From: Lustribacter sp965277075
GTDB lineage: Bacteria > Vulcanimicrobiota > Vulcanimicrobiia > Vulcanimicrobiales > Vulcanimicrobiaceae
Direction of reading: 5' to 3'
NCBI GenBank assembly: GCA_965277075.1
Contig: OZ255707.1
Span: forward strand, 3,720,001-3,784,000
DNA: 64,000 nucleotides
The stretch's first letter is position 1. Each line of letters begins with the position of its first letter. The translations under genes and the position numbers were made by a program. Shown one piece after another: positions 31,530-41,035 of the stretch. The notes below the pieces were generated by a model. That model searched no databases, was not told the origin of the DNA, and worked only from the letters and a program-made list of their open reading frames with translations.

Positions 31530-32483
31530 TTACGTCGACGTGATCCGACGCGTGCTCAAGCGCGTGAATAAGGCCTCGGCGTTCAAGCGATTGATCGACG
31601 CATGTCCGGCCGGATCAAGGTCGTCGTACGCGTCGAGCCCTGCGGTGAAATAGCCGACGGTCTCGGTGGGACAATATGGCCAATCCGATCCGAATAGCAC
31701 GTGTCCCGGCCGCGCGAAGGCGAGCAGGCTCGGAAGGGCGGTCGGGCTGCTCGAGAGCGCGGTATCGAAATAGAACGTCGAAAGGTCATCGAGGACGTTC
31801 GCGGCATCGACCTTCTCATTCACGACATGCGCCAAGTTCGCGATTCGGTGCGCCGCGTACGGCACGAAGCCTCCAGCGTGTGAGAGGATGAAGCGGATGC
31901 TCGGGCAGCGGCGCGGCACTCCGTTAAGAACGAGGTCGGTCGCAGCGCGCGTGGTGTCGAGTAAAAAGTCGGCGATCGACGGATGAACGCCCGGGACCGC
32001 TGGGCCGGCCAACGGACCGGGATGGATAAAGGCAATCGCGGCTCGGCGTTCGAGCTCGGCCATTACCGGCTCGTATGACGAATCGCCCAGGTACGTGCCT
32101 TGATTGCTCGCGAGCAGAATGACGCCGTCGGCCTTGAGATCGTCGTACGCGTGCTGGATCGCCTCAAGCGTGCCGTCGATATCGGGTAACGGAACCGACG
32201 CGAACATCGCAAAACGATCCGGGCGATCTTTTACGAGCTCGGCCAGTCGCTCGTTCACATTCTTCGCGAGATCGCGCGCTTCAGCGTCGTCGCCCAGATG
32301 CGGTCCTGGCGTGGACAGCGACAGCACGCCCGTCGTGATCTCTTGCTCGTCCATCATCGCGATTGCGCCCGCAGCGCTCCATGACTGCGGCGCCCAGTCG
32401 CTCATCCCGTGGCGTTCGAGCGCTGCGAGGAATTCCGCCGGTAAGATATGCTGATGTACGTCGATTCGCGCGGCAGTCGCCAT
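31530..32483 (-). CDS. Amidohydrolase-2 family protein, probable non-oxidative decarboxylase
   Basis: In this 317-residue ACMSD-like TIM barrel the metal site is HQH (residues 9-11, DVHQHILP), HPGPL (His), SHAGG (His) and GSDWPY (Asp). Relatives decarboxylate aromatic or unsaturated acids (6-methylsalicylate, ACMS, gamma-resorcylate) or hydrolyse lactones. ATG 32483 is the natural start. It lies downstream of the cupin gene on the same strand, fitting an aromatic catabolic role. Confidence 0.85.
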   Translation of the reverse strand: MATAARIDVHQHILPAEFLAALERHGMSDWAPQSWSAAGAIAMMDEQEITTGVLSLSTPGPHLGDDAEARDLAKNVNERLAELVKDRPDRFAMFASVPLPDIDGTLEAIQHAYDDLKADGVILLASNQGTYLGDSSYEPVMAELERRAAIAFIHPGPLAGPAVPGVHPSIADFLLDTTRAATDLVLNGVPRRCPSIRFILSHAGGFVPYAAHRIANLAHVVNEKVDAANVLDDLSTFYFDTALSSSPTALPSLLAFARPGHVLFGSDWPYCPTETVGYFTAGLDAYDDLDPAGHASINRLNAEALFTRLSTRRITST

Positions 32484-32577
32484 CAGAACTCAGTTCTCCA
32501 TTCTTACCCGCTGTGACGACGCTTCGACGACTCTGGTCAATCCGTGCTGCACTGTTTTATCGTCGTCGCTGTCCGAA

Positions 32578-32940
32578 TCAAACATCGCGTGCATCGAAGT
32601 ATGTATCGGCCACAGGTGAAGAAATGACGCAGGCGCGCTTCCACGGATCATCGCCGATGACACGCCATGCGTGGCCTGATCCCGTGCAATCCGCCACGAG
32701 CAATACATCGCCGGCATGAGTCGTAAACGTTTCACCGCTTTGCGTACTGAATTCGACGATGCCGGTCAGCATCACCACATATTGCGGAACGGGAGCGGTG
32801 TGCAAACCCTTCGAAGAATGCGCCGGCGTTTCTCTGAACTGAATGGTTTCGGCGTTTAGGACAACGTCGGCGCTTATGCTTCCACGTTCCATGTGCGAGT
32901 CGCCGTCCGGCCCGGTAAACAAACGGTAGGCGTTAATCAT
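32578..32940 (-). CDS. Small single-domain cupin protein
   Basis: This 120-residue cupin has motif 1 replaced by SKGLHTAPVPQYVVMLTGIVEF and motif 2 by GDVLLVADCTGSGHAWRVIG. Only part of the usual His/Glu metal set is present. ATG 32940 is preferred because GAGGAA (reverse strand) precedes it at good spacing; the longer frame to 33018 lacks such a site. It is upstream of, and co-directional with, the amidohydrolase. It may bind an aromatic acid or act as a small dioxygenase. Confidence 0.75.
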   Translation of the reverse strand: MINAYRLFTGPDGDSHMERGSISADVVLNAETIQFRETPAHSSKGLHTAPVPQYVVMLTGIVEFSTQSGETFTTHAGDVLLVADCTGSGHAWRVIGDDPWKRACVISSPVADTYFDARDV

Positions 32941-33087
32941 CCGGTAGTTCCTCGTCCAGGTTCGGTGCGTTGTCGACGCGCTCGATCCGAGGTGACCATA
33001 CACGTCGCCGCGCAGCACTTCGTCTGAGTCAGCTAAGAAAGCGTGCGGTTCCCGACACCGCAGACATGTACTCGGATTTCACTACGC

Positions 33088-33140
33088 TTGACACCACCGG
33101 ACGCACATTTCATAATCTATAGGATTGCTGCCGTCAAGCT
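33088..33140 (+). promoter_or_regulatory. Shared promoter-leader cassette, copy A
   Basis: TTGACA (33088-33093), 17 bases and CATAAT (33111-33116) are followed by CTATAGGATT and the leader block GCCGTCAAGC. The same arrangement recurs at 45883 and 62200. Here it drives a broken VOC-family gene. Confidence 0.75.
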
Positions 33141-33188
33141 ATTGGAGAATGATTGGACGCTGCCAACGGCGCGCAGTGGCGAGCCGGA

Positions 33189-33560
33189 ATGCACTCCCTC
33201 CACCACTTCATGCTGCAAGTCCCCGACTTGGCTGAGGCGCATCGTGCTCCGAGCGCTTCAGACTTGGAGTGGCGACCTGCGGGGATGAGTTCGGCGTTCG
33301 TGCCGCCGACATTCCGCACCGGTGGGGCGTTTTGTCGCGGGTTCAAAGAAGGCGCTCCGTTATCTCTCATTTGGCGCATACGTCGAAGATATGCCGATTT
33401 CCCAGAGCGATTGCGGCGTCGTGGAATCCAGGTACTGCCGCCGCCGGCGAAGGCCGTGGACGATGATGGCATCTGGTTTCACGACGACGATGGACGTTGA
33501 TCGAAATTCGCGAAGCAACAAACTCTCACCGGATGCCAAATCGAGCGCGCGCTGCGGATC
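33189..33560 (+). pseudogene. Broken glyoxalase/VOC-family (extradiol dioxygenase-like) gene
   Basis: It begins normally (MHSLHHFMLQVPDLAEAHR). After that, family segments appear in different frames: ALRYLSFGAYVEDMP in one, FPERLRRRGIQVLPPPAKAV and DDDGIWFHDDDGR in another, and LIEIREATNSHR in a third. At least three frameshifts separate them. It lies behind promoter-leader copy A and before the FAD monooxygenase. A further reading frame (33564-33764) follows without recognisable homology. Confidence 0.75.
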
Positions 33561-33773
33561 GCTTTGGCTCATGCGTTTGACGAACACGCTGGCCGATCAA
33601 TCGACACGGATGCAATTCGCCGCGAGCTGTTTGAGGCCGGATTCATGGGCAACGCGAAGTTCGTGGATCGCTTCCTGCGGGCCGCCTTCAGCGAACACGT
33701 GCGGCATTGCAGTTGCAAGATGGCGACGTCGCCGCTTCGGCGTAACGCTGATGCCAATACGTGAAACGTCTCG

Positions 33774-35417
33774 GTGACCGGCTTCCATGGTTCCGTCCCG
33801 GTGCTCGTCATTGGAGCCGGGCCCTCGGGTTTATCGACAGCAATCGAACTCGGTCGGCGTGGCATTCGCTGCCTTGTCATCGAGCAAAACGATCGCGTCG
33901 GCTACAATCCGCGGGCCAAACTCACGAACGTCCGCTCGATGGAGCATCTGCATCGCTGGGGTATCGCCGACCGCTTGCGCGCGGCAAATCCCATGCCGTC
34001 GGGACATGGTTCCGATATCGTCTTCGCCACCCGGTTGACCGGCTATTCGTTAGCCGGCTTTACGGACGCATTCAATACGGCGCCGGAGAAGAACGATTTT
34101 TATTCCGAGCGTGCTACGTGGGTCCCGCAATATACGCTCGAGGCGGTGCTGCGGGATTACGCGGCGGAGCTCCCGTCCGTTGATTTCCTTTTTTCGACAC
34201 GTTTTGTATCGGCATCCGAATCTTCTGATGGTGTCGAGGTGCTCCTTGAAGGCGCGGACGGTCAATTTACCACTCAGGCCTTATTCTTGATAGGCGCTGA
34301 CGGCGCGCGCAGCAGCGTCCGCAAACAGCTCGGCATTGAAATGACCGGGACTTACGCGTTTTCACGCAACTTCAACGTCCTGTTCCGGGCGCCCCAGCTT
34401 CGAGAACTTCACCAGAAGCCGTTTGCGATTCAATATTGGCTCGTCAATAAAGACGTCCCGGCGCTCATGGGACCGATGGACGACGACGATCTCTGGTACA
34501 TCATCGCTACGCGGTTGGGCAGCCAGACCGATTTTGAACGGATCGACCCGCACGAACTAATCGCTCAGGCCGTTGGCGCGCCGGTCGACATCGCGGTGGT
34601 AAGCGTCGATCCTTGGGTTGCGCACTTACTCATTGCGAATACCTACGGAACTGACCGAATAAAATTGGCCGGCGATGCGTGTCATCTGCATCCGCCGTTC
34701 GGCGGGTTCGGTATGAATCTCGGCATTGGCGACGGCGTCGACCTTGGTTGGAAACTGGCAGCGATGCTCCAGGGTTGGGGCGGACCGCATCTGCTCGAGA
34801 GCTACGAAGCGGAGCGCAAGCCCGTTCACCGGCAAACAATGGATGAGGCGATGGAAAATTATTCGACCGTTGGCAACGAGTTGTTCCAGCAGCAGATCGA
34901 GTATCCGGGTAGCCAAGGCGATCGCGTGCGTGCCGAAGTCGGGGAGCGTATTCTCAAGACGAAGGAACGCGAGTTTCGTAGTCTTGGAATCGTGCTCGGC
35001 TACCGATATGCTAACGCTTCGACAATTATTCCTGACGGCACGGAGCCGCCGCCATACGATGTAAAAGTCTACTCACCGTCTGCGGCTCCAGGATGCCTTG
35101 CCCCTCACCATTGGTATGCCGACGGCTCATCGCTCTACGATCATTTTGGCGCCGGCTTTACCTTAGTGCTCCAGGAAAATGCAGACGTCCCAGGGGGGCT
35201 GCTCGAGGCCGCGCGCAAGCGTGACATCCCGCTCTCCAGCGTTGTCCTCAGCGGCGAAAATCTGGCCGCGCGATACGGAGCGCGCTACGTGCTCGTTCGT
35301 CCCGACCAACACGTTGCGTGGCGTTCAAATGATGACGTTTCGACGCCGGAGGACCTTTGGGATCACGTATGTGGTTATGTTTCCTCCGCCGTCACGTTAA
35401 GCGTAACGGACTTCTGA
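33774..35417 (+). CDS. FAD-dependent aromatic monooxygenase (PheA/TfdB type)
   Basis: This 547-residue class A flavoprotein probably hydroxylates a phenol or aromatic acid with NAD(P)H and O2. It shows the ADP-binding GAGPSGLSTAIEL near the N-terminus, RAKLTNVRSMEHLHRWG, the middle DG motif LIGADGARSSVRK and the second FAD motif LAGDACHLHPPFGGFGMNLGIGD. The C-terminal thioredoxin-like domain of TfdB/PhhA enzymes (TLVLQENADV to VRPDQHVAWR) is present. The start is GTG 33774. It is followed after 11 bases by a binding-protein gene with a GAGG site, so the two form one operon. Confidence 0.9.
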   Translation: MTGFHGSVPVLVIGAGPSGLSTAIELGRRGIRCLVIEQNDRVGYNPRAKLTNVRSMEHLHRWGIADRLRAANPMPSGHGSDIVFATRLTGYSLAGFTDAFNTAPEKNDFYSERATWVPQYTLEAVLRDYAAELPSVDFLFSTRFVSASESSDGVEVLLEGADGQFTTQALFLIGADGARSSVRKQLGIEMTGTYAFSRNFNVLFRAPQLRELHQKPFAIQYWLVNKDVPALMGPMDDDDLWYIIATRLGSQTDFERIDPHELIAQAVGAPVDIAVVSVDPWVAHLLIANTYGTDRIKLAGDACHLHPPFGGFGMNLGIGDGVDLGWKLAAMLQGWGGPHLLESYEAERKPVHRQTMDEAMENYSTVGNELFQQQIEYPGSQGDRVRAEVGERILKTKEREFRSLGIVLGYRYANASTIIPDGTEPPPYDVKVYSPSAAPGCLAPHHWYADGSSLYDHFGAGFTLVLQENADVPGGLLEAARKRDIPLSSVVLSGENLAARYGARYVLVRPDQHVAWRSNDDVSTPEDLWDHVCGYVSSAVTLSVTDF

Positions 35418-35428
35418 GACGAGGCACT

Positions 35429-36367
35429 ATGTTTCTTTCGGTCCAGCGCATCATCGGCGTTACCGTGCTCATCTTAGGACTGGTGAGTGGCACGGCACGC
35501 GGCGCCGACAAACAGATCGTGAACGTCGCCGCCATCCCGATCGACCCGTCGGCCAATGTCTATTACGCGATCGAGCAGGGGTACTTCGATACGGTCGGCT
35601 TAGATGTTCGGGTGATGCCGATGACGAGCGGACCGGCGATCGTCGCGGCGGTCGCCTCGGGCGCCGTCGATATCGGAGTGTCGAACGTGAGCTCACTCGC
35701 AGCCGCACGGCTTCACGGAATACCGATACGTTTTATCGCCGCCGCAGCTGTCGCTACGCCCGAGACGCGCACCGATCTGATCATGGTCCCGAAAGATTCC
35801 GCGGTTCGCATCGGAAGCGATCTTAACGGAAAGACCGTTGCCATTAGTGGGCTGAAAAGTTTTCAGCAAGTATCGGCGAGTGCGTGGATCGATAAGCACG
35901 GGGGAGACGCGCGCACGGTCAAATTCGTCGAGGTTCCGTTCCCGGAAATGGGCGCGGCTATGGAAGCGCATCGCGTTGATGCGGCAATGACGACGGAACC
36001 GTTCAGCTCTGCGAACCTCGCGACGGCCCATAGTCTCGGGCCGGTTCTACAAGCGGTCGCGCCGAATTTCATGCTGCTCGGCTGGGTTGCATCCGACACT
36101 TGGCTGAAGGCTCACTCGGATATCGCGCAACGCTACGCGACCGCCATTCGGCAGGCGTCACAGTGGGCAAACACTCATCGTAAAGAATCGGCCACGATTC
36201 TTGCGAAATATACGAAGATGCCTCCGGCGGTCGCCGATGCGATGGCAAGGACGACGTATGGGACCGAGCTCACGCCGGCGATGGTGTCACCGGCGCTCGA
36301 GGCTTCGGTGCGCTACGGCATTATTGACAAGGCCATGCCGAGCGATGACCTTATCTGGCGTCCATAA
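35429..36367 (+). CDS. NitT/TauT-family periplasmic substrate-binding protein
   Basis: The 312-residue protein has a signal peptide (LGLVSGTARGAD) and the SsuA/NMT1-type fold: YYAIEQGYFDTVGLDVRV, ASGAVDIGVSN, DLNGKTVAISG, SAWIDKHGGDARTVKFVEVPF and a C-terminal EASVRYGIIDKAMPSDDL. ATG 35429 is chosen for its GAGG ribosome-binding site and the signal peptide. It is paired with the FAD monooxygenase. Paralogues lie at 6057, 41036 and 62732. No permease or ATPase is nearby. Confidence 0.88.
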   Translation: MFLSVQRIIGVTVLILGLVSGTARGADKQIVNVAAIPIDPSANVYYAIEQGYFDTVGLDVRVMPMTSGPAIVAAVASGAVDIGVSNVSSLAAARLHGIPIRFIAAAAVATPETRTDLIMVPKDSAVRIGSDLNGKTVAISGLKSFQQVSASAWIDKHGGDARTVKFVEVPFPEMGAAMEAHRVDAAMTTEPFSSANLATAHSLGPVLQAVAPNFMLLGWVASDTWLKAHSDIAQRYATAIRQASQWANTHRKESATILAKYTKMPPAVADAMARTTYGTELTPAMVSPALEASVRYGIIDKAMPSDDLIWRP

Positions 36368-36379
36368 GCCCGGCGGTTC

Positions 36380-36946
36380 TTAAAGATCTTTCTCACGCCC
36401 GGTTTTCTTCTGCTCCGATGCACGTCGATCGTGACTATCTTTCAAGCGTGAGAGCACAAGTCCCAGAAATCCAATCTCTCCTTCGCTGAGACAATCGAGG
36501 GCACTGCTGTTCATTTTTGCGGCGTGTGGGAGCAAGGACTTCAGTCGGCGTCCCTCGTCTGCGAGAAAGACATGTATACGACGCTTGTCGTTTGCATCGG
36601 GGCGACGCTCGATGAATCCGCGCTTTTCCATGTTGCGCAATTGCTCGACGGCGGCTGCAGACGATACGCCGACTCGTTCGCTCAGGACACGCTGCGAAAG
36701 GCCGTCCTCTTCCCAAAGCGCGCGGAAGAAGTACCACATTCCGACAGACACGTCGTATGGTTCTAAAAACCGCTCGAGATCCTGCACGAAGATCCGGTGC
36801 ACCTTGCGAATCTGCGTTGCGATGCTGCTACTGAGCGGATATCGATAATTCTCAACGTCGATGTCGTCCACCGGATCAAGCCGAGAAAACATCGTTAAGC
36901 GTTGAACTATTTTGGGAACGGCGCGCTCCTGTACGTACATTCGCAA
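36380..36946 (-). CDS. MarR-family transcriptional regulator
   Basis: In this 188-residue protein the winged helix is visible as FRALWEEDGLSQRVLSERVGVSSAAAVEQLRNMEKRGFIERR (in pieces) followed by the wing DANDKRRIHVFLADEG. It is divergent from the Rieske operon across a 324-base gap, which suggests aromatic-responsive control of that operon. ATG 36946 is used; ATG 36892 (MFSRLDPVDD) is an alternative start. Confidence 0.88.
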   Translation of the reverse strand: MRMYVQERAVPKIVQRLTMFSRLDPVDDIDVENYRYPLSSSIATQIRKVHRIFVQDLERFLEPYDVSVGMWYFFRALWEEDGLSQRVLSERVGVSSAAAVEQLRNMEKRGFIERRPDANDKRRIHVFLADEGRRLKSLLPHAAKMNSSALDCLSEGEIGFLGLVLSRLKDSHDRRASEQKKTGREKDL

Positions 36947-37270
36947 TCGGTGCGTATGCCTGAATTTTCACCATTACAAAGCTTTCGGTAACCTCTTGAC
37001 AGATTTTAACTCCGAGCTATATCATTAAGTACCTAGCAATTTCCTATTTCCGCCTAGACCGCCGTTTTTTTTTAGCGAACTTTCACGATTGGGCTGCCGA
37101 AACCCCAGCATTTTCCAAATGGGCGCGAGAGCAACGTGGACCGTATGGAGAGCCTCGTAACGTTTCTCGACAGCGTATTCGCATGCGGTTCTAGCACCGT
37201 CGGGCGTGCTGATCGCGTGAGCGTTGAACCGCGGACGGGGTCACTCATCGAATCATACCGACCGGAGACA
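36947..37270 (+). promoter_or_regulatory. Divergent control region with promoter for the Rieske operon
   Basis: TTGACA (36996-37001) and TATATC (37018-37023, 16-base spacer) face the Rieske operon, leaving a leader of about 240 bases. The rest is AT-richer than its surroundings, with a T9 run at 37065-37073. The MarR operator is presumably here but no clear palindrome stands out. Confidence 0.5.
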
Positions 37271-38632
37271 ATGATGCTGACGAAAGAAGACAACGAGCTA
37301 ATCACCAAGTGCGGGCCTGGGACGCCCATGGGAAACCTTATGCGGCAATACTGGATTCCGGCGATGCTCTCCAAAGAGCTGCCGTCTCCTGATTGCGCGC
37401 CATTACGCGTGCGCATCCTCAACGAGAACCTCATCGCGTTTCGCGTCACATCCGGTAAAGTCGGCCTCATCGACGATTACTGTCCGCACCGTGGCGCTTC
37501 GATGTTTTTTGGGCGCAACGCCGAGGACGGACTGCGTTGCATTTATCATGGTTGGAAATTTGATGTAACGGGCCGGTGCACAGACATGATGACGGAGCCG
37601 CCCGAGAGCAAGCTCAAAGACAAAGTGCGAGCAACGGCATATGCGACAGAAGAGCGTAACGGCATCATCTGGGCCTACATGGGGCCGCTCGCAGAGCCTC
37701 CGCCATTGCCGGAGTTCGAGGCGAATATGGTCCCGCAGCAACAGGCAAAATTGTTCGTTACGCTCGGGAACTACAACTGGCTACAGGCCATTGAAAACAA
37801 CATGGACACCGCGCATAACGCCATTCTCCACCATGGCACCGTAAAGCCGGAAGACGCGGCAGTGTTGGGCGCGACCTATTTTGAGGGCCCAGAAGTTCTG
37901 CGATGGATGGTGTCGGATCGTGCGCCTCGTTTCGACATCCGAGATACCGACTACGGCGCCGTCTCCGCAGCATATCGAGCCACGGACGACGGCCAAACGT
38001 ACTGGCGTACGATGAACTGGCTGTGGCCATTCTATACACAGTCGCCGACATCTGAATTAGGATCGACGGCACTCATGTTTGCAACGGTCCCGGTGGATGA
38101 CAGTCACTGCATGATCTTTGGACTGATTGCGCGAGTCGGTCCGGGCCGTTCGATGTACGATTCGATTGAAACAGACGCCTACACCGGAACAGGACGTCCG
38201 AGTTTACCTAATACGTCGGATTGGCTCGGGCGCTTCCGTGATCCGCTCACGCTGGAGATCGACAAGGATTTCAGCATCGACCGGGAGGTTCAGCGTTTGG
38301 GGCCGCCCACCGTCCAGGGCATGAGCGGAATAGCAAATATCAACGCACAGGACGAAGCAATTCGATGGAGTCAGGGTAGGGCCGATAATAACGGGATTGT
38401 CGATCGCAGTAGAGAGCACTTAGGTCATACTGACGCGATGATCACACGGGTGCGTAAGAAGCTCCTCACGGCGGCAAAGGCGTTGCGAGACTATGGAACG
38501 ACGCCGCCGGCTGTGATTACGCCGGAGGTTTACCGAGTTCGCCCAGGCTGGACGACATTGCCGAAGGATGTCGACTGGTGGGAAGCGACGCGCGACCGGC
38601 GCGAGGGATTCAAAGAAAAAGCCAACGTGTAA
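37271..38632 (+). CDS. Rieske non-haem iron oxygenase, large subunit (phthalate dioxygenase-like)
   Basis: In this 453-residue protein the Rieske cluster motif is C-P-H-R (DYCPHRGASMFFG) and C-x2-H (LRCIYHGWKF). The catalytic iron site follows as ENNMDTAHNAILHHG (Asp, His, His). The MLTKEDNELITKCGPGTPMG start is typical of the phthalate 4,5-dioxygenase alpha family. ATG 37271 is preceded by GGAG; the longer frame upstream falls in the leader. A reductase/ferredoxin partner is not encoded nearby. It is the first gene of a five-gene rightward operon. Confidence 0.92.
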   Translation: MMLTKEDNELITKCGPGTPMGNLMRQYWIPAMLSKELPSPDCAPLRVRILNENLIAFRVTSGKVGLIDDYCPHRGASMFFGRNAEDGLRCIYHGWKFDVTGRCTDMMTEPPESKLKDKVRATAYATEERNGIIWAYMGPLAEPPPLPEFEANMVPQQQAKLFVTLGNYNWLQAIENNMDTAHNAILHHGTVKPEDAAVLGATYFEGPEVLRWMVSDRAPRFDIRDTDYGAVSAAYRATDDGQTYWRTMNWLWPFYTQSPTSELGSTALMFATVPVDDSHCMIFGLIARVGPGRSMYDSIETDAYTGTGRPSLPNTSDWLGRFRDPLTLEIDKDFSIDREVQRLGPPTVQGMSGIANINAQDEAIRWSQGRADNNGIVDRSREHLGHTDAMITRVRKKLLTAAKALRDYGTTPPAVITPEVYRVRPGWTTLPKDVDWWEATRDRREGFKEKANV

Positions 38633-38669
38633 TCGACGTGGACTGAGTCGTTCGCATCGGAGAAGACGA

Positions 38670-39704
38670 GTGTATCTGCGAGATTGTTGGTATCCGGCGG
38701 CGTGGCCGGAAGAAATAACGTCCGCGCCGTTTCGAAGGACGGTTTTGGAACAGCCCGTCGTTCTCTATCGTCTGGAAAACGGCGATCCAATCGGCCTACG
38801 TGATCGATGCCCTCATCGGTTCGTCCCGCTCTCTCGCGGCTCGTTGATCGGCGATGAGCTGCAGTGCGCTTATCATGGTTTGCGCTTCGATCGTAACGGT
38901 ATGTGCACGGCAAACCCTGATGGGAATCAGGCAATACCTCGGGGCGCGCGAGTTCAAGCCTTTCCGCTACGTCTCCACTGCGGCATCCTCTGGATTTGGA
39001 TGGGGGATGCGGAGCGTGCAGATGCTACTGAAATTCCTAATTTTGAGACGTTCGGCGACATCGAGCACTATCGCTTTGCCTCTGGTTATGCGCACGTTGC
39101 GGCCAACTACCAACTGATCACGGATAATCTTCTTGATCTGAGTCACGTCCAATTTTTGCATCCGCAGTTGAAACCCGGCGGCGACTTCACCAACCGGCGT
39201 GAAGTTCGACAAGAAGGGGACACGATCTGGTCAATGTCCTGGCGATACGGCGGCCTGCCGAATCCGTTTTGGCAACGCGTCTGGCCCGCTGACAAGCCGG
39301 CAGATCGTCACACGCATATGCGTTGGGATCTCCCGTCTCTGATGCTCCTTGATTCAGGAATCGTGGAGTGCGGGGCACCGGAGACCGAAGCAATTACCCG
39401 TCCGACATTGCATCTGCTGACACCTGAAACGGCAACAACGACGCACTACTTCTGGTCCTTTCGATGCGCGGCGGGTTCCGATGAGGAGGTTGAGGCAGCC
39501 CGAGCCATCGGGATTCAGGCGTTTCAGAATGAAGATCGACCAATCATCGAGGCGCAGCAAGCCAATATCGGAGATGTCGAGTCCCTAACGCTGGGCCGTG
39601 GAATGCTGAACGCCGATGCAGCAGCGATCCGTGCACGCAAGATTTTACGAGAGCGTTTAGCGTGCCAAACACGACGGACGCTCGAAGAGAAAATAGAAAG
39701 TTGA
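38670..39704 (+). CDS. Rieske oxygenase of the vanillate O-demethylase (VanA) type
   Basis: This 344-residue protein has the N-terminal LRDCWYPAAWPEEI typical of VanA/LigX-like demethylases. The Rieske motif is RCPHRFVPLSRG / LQCAYHGLRF. The iron site is in DNLLDLSHVQFLHP (Asp, His, His). GTG 38670 has a GGAGAAG site and lies 37 bases after the first Rieske gene. It probably demethylates or hydroxylates a methoxylated aromatic acid. Its electron-transfer partner is missing from the window. Confidence 0.9.
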   Translation: MYLRDCWYPAAWPEEITSAPFRRTVLEQPVVLYRLENGDPIGLRDRCPHRFVPLSRGSLIGDELQCAYHGLRFDRNGMCTANPDGNQAIPRGARVQAFPLRLHCGILWIWMGDAERADATEIPNFETFGDIEHYRFASGYAHVAANYQLITDNLLDLSHVQFLHPQLKPGGDFTNRREVRQEGDTIWSMSWRYGGLPNPFWQRVWPADKPADRHTHMRWDLPSLMLLDSGIVECGAPETEAITRPTLHLLTPETATTTHYFWSFRCAAGSDEEVEAARAIGIQAFQNEDRPIIEAQQANIGDVESLTLGRGMLNADAAAIRARKILRERLACQTRRTLEEKIES

Positions 39705-39751
39705 GCACCGCGCCCCACAGTCTGAAGGGACACACGACACAGGTTACACGT

Positions 39752-40933
39752 ATGAAGAAAACGCTAAAGATATTTCTTGCAGTAGCCGCGATTGTCTCAT
39801 TTTCGTCGGTACTGGAAACGCCCGCAGCCGCTGCGGAGCCCTACGAAGTCAACGTCTCTCTCGGGCAGACCGGTCAAGGGGCATTGCTGGGTTCGCAAAT
39901 TCGCGTTTCGCTGCGCTTAATCGAAGCCATGACGAACAGGCAAGGCGGCATCAAAGGTAGACCACTCAAGTTTGTCATCAGTGACGATCAGACGAATCCG
40001 CAAATCGCCGTGCAGCTTTTTAACGGATTTATCACGAGTAAAGCGCCCATCGTGATCGGTCCGTCCTTGACGGCGCCCTGTTTGGCGATCACTCCGCTTG
40101 TTTCAGCGAACGGGCCGCTCACATGGTGTCAAACACCTAGCGTCGAGCCGGCTCGCGGCTCGTATATCTTTACCGTAAGCGCGAGCCTGTTCGATGATAT
40201 CGACGTGATCGTCCGATATTTTCGTTTGAAAGGCTTCAATAGGATCGGAATTATTACCGGGAATGATGCGACCGGGCAGAACGTCGAACGAGGCGTCGCC
40301 ACCGCCTTATCGAGGGCTGAGAATAAGGGCTTGCACGTTGTCGCGTCCGAACGATTCGGTCTAGCGGACATCAACGTCGCGGCGCAGATGAGCCGGCTGA
40401 AGGCAGCTAACCCCGATGCGATCATTGCATGGAGCACCGGCTCGCCGTGGGGAACGCTGCTGCACGGCATCAGCGACTCGGGGATCAGCGTTCCGATTGC
40501 GGGCTCGCCCGGAAATATGCTCTACACGCAAATGGCGCAATTCGTGGACATCTTGCCAGCAAAGTTAATTTTTCCCGGCCCGAGCGCATTGAAACGCGGA
40601 GGCGCGAAACTTGGCCCCGTGCGTGACGCGCAAGACGCCTTCTATCGCGAATTCGATTCAATCGGCGTGCGTCCTGATTTTGGTAATCTCATTTGTTGGG
40701 ATGCTGTCAATATCGCCGTTAACGCCCTTAAACACATCGGGCCGAATGCGACCGCAAACCAGCTGCGAGACTACATTGAAAATGTGCACGGTTGGGCCGG
40801 AACGCAGGGAGTCTACGACTTTGCCGACGGCCGCCAGCGCGGCGTCGGCGAAAACGCGGTTTCAATGATGAGTTGGAATGCGGCCAAGAAAGACTGGAAC
40901 CTCGAGAGCCGGCCAAGCGGATATCTCAAATAG
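39752..40933 (+). CDS. LivJ-type periplasmic binding protein (branched-chain amino acid/aromatic acid family)
   Basis: This 393-residue protein has a cleavable signal peptide (KKTLKIFLAVAAIVSFSSVL to PAAAAEP) and a type I periplasmic-binding fold: VSLGQTGQGALLGSQIRVSL, GGIKGRPLKFVISDDQTNPQ, VIGPSLTAPC, then DAVNIAVNALKHIG. Relatives bind amino acids, amides or aromatic acids for HAAT-type ABC importers. It is the third gene of the Rieske operon. A paralogue lies at 48265-49458. No permease or ATPase is in the window. Confidence 0.88.
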   Translation: MKKTLKIFLAVAAIVSFSSVLETPAAAAEPYEVNVSLGQTGQGALLGSQIRVSLRLIEAMTNRQGGIKGRPLKFVISDDQTNPQIAVQLFNGFITSKAPIVIGPSLTAPCLAITPLVSANGPLTWCQTPSVEPARGSYIFTVSASLFDDIDVIVRYFRLKGFNRIGIITGNDATGQNVERGVATALSRAENKGLHVVASERFGLADINVAAQMSRLKAANPDAIIAWSTGSPWGTLLHGISDSGISVPIAGSPGNMLYTQMAQFVDILPAKLIFPGPSALKRGGAKLGPVRDAQDAFYREFDSIGVRPDFGNLICWDAVNIAVNALKHIGPNATANQLRDYIENVHGWAGTQGVYDFADGRQRGVGENAVSMMSWNAAKKDWNLESRPSGYLK

Positions 40934-41035
40934 TTCGAGGCGCGCGGGAAGCGAGTCACGCGACGGACGCGCAAAACCACGTCTGATGACCAACGACTGG
41001 AGTTTTCGAATGATCACATACGTTGCTAACTACCC

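Noticed and set aside
36947..37270. Fourth copy of the shared promoter-leader cassette before the Rieske operon
   Set aside because: A TTGACA/TATATC promoter is present, but the spacer is 16 bases and the CTATAG...CCGTCAAGC leader is absent.
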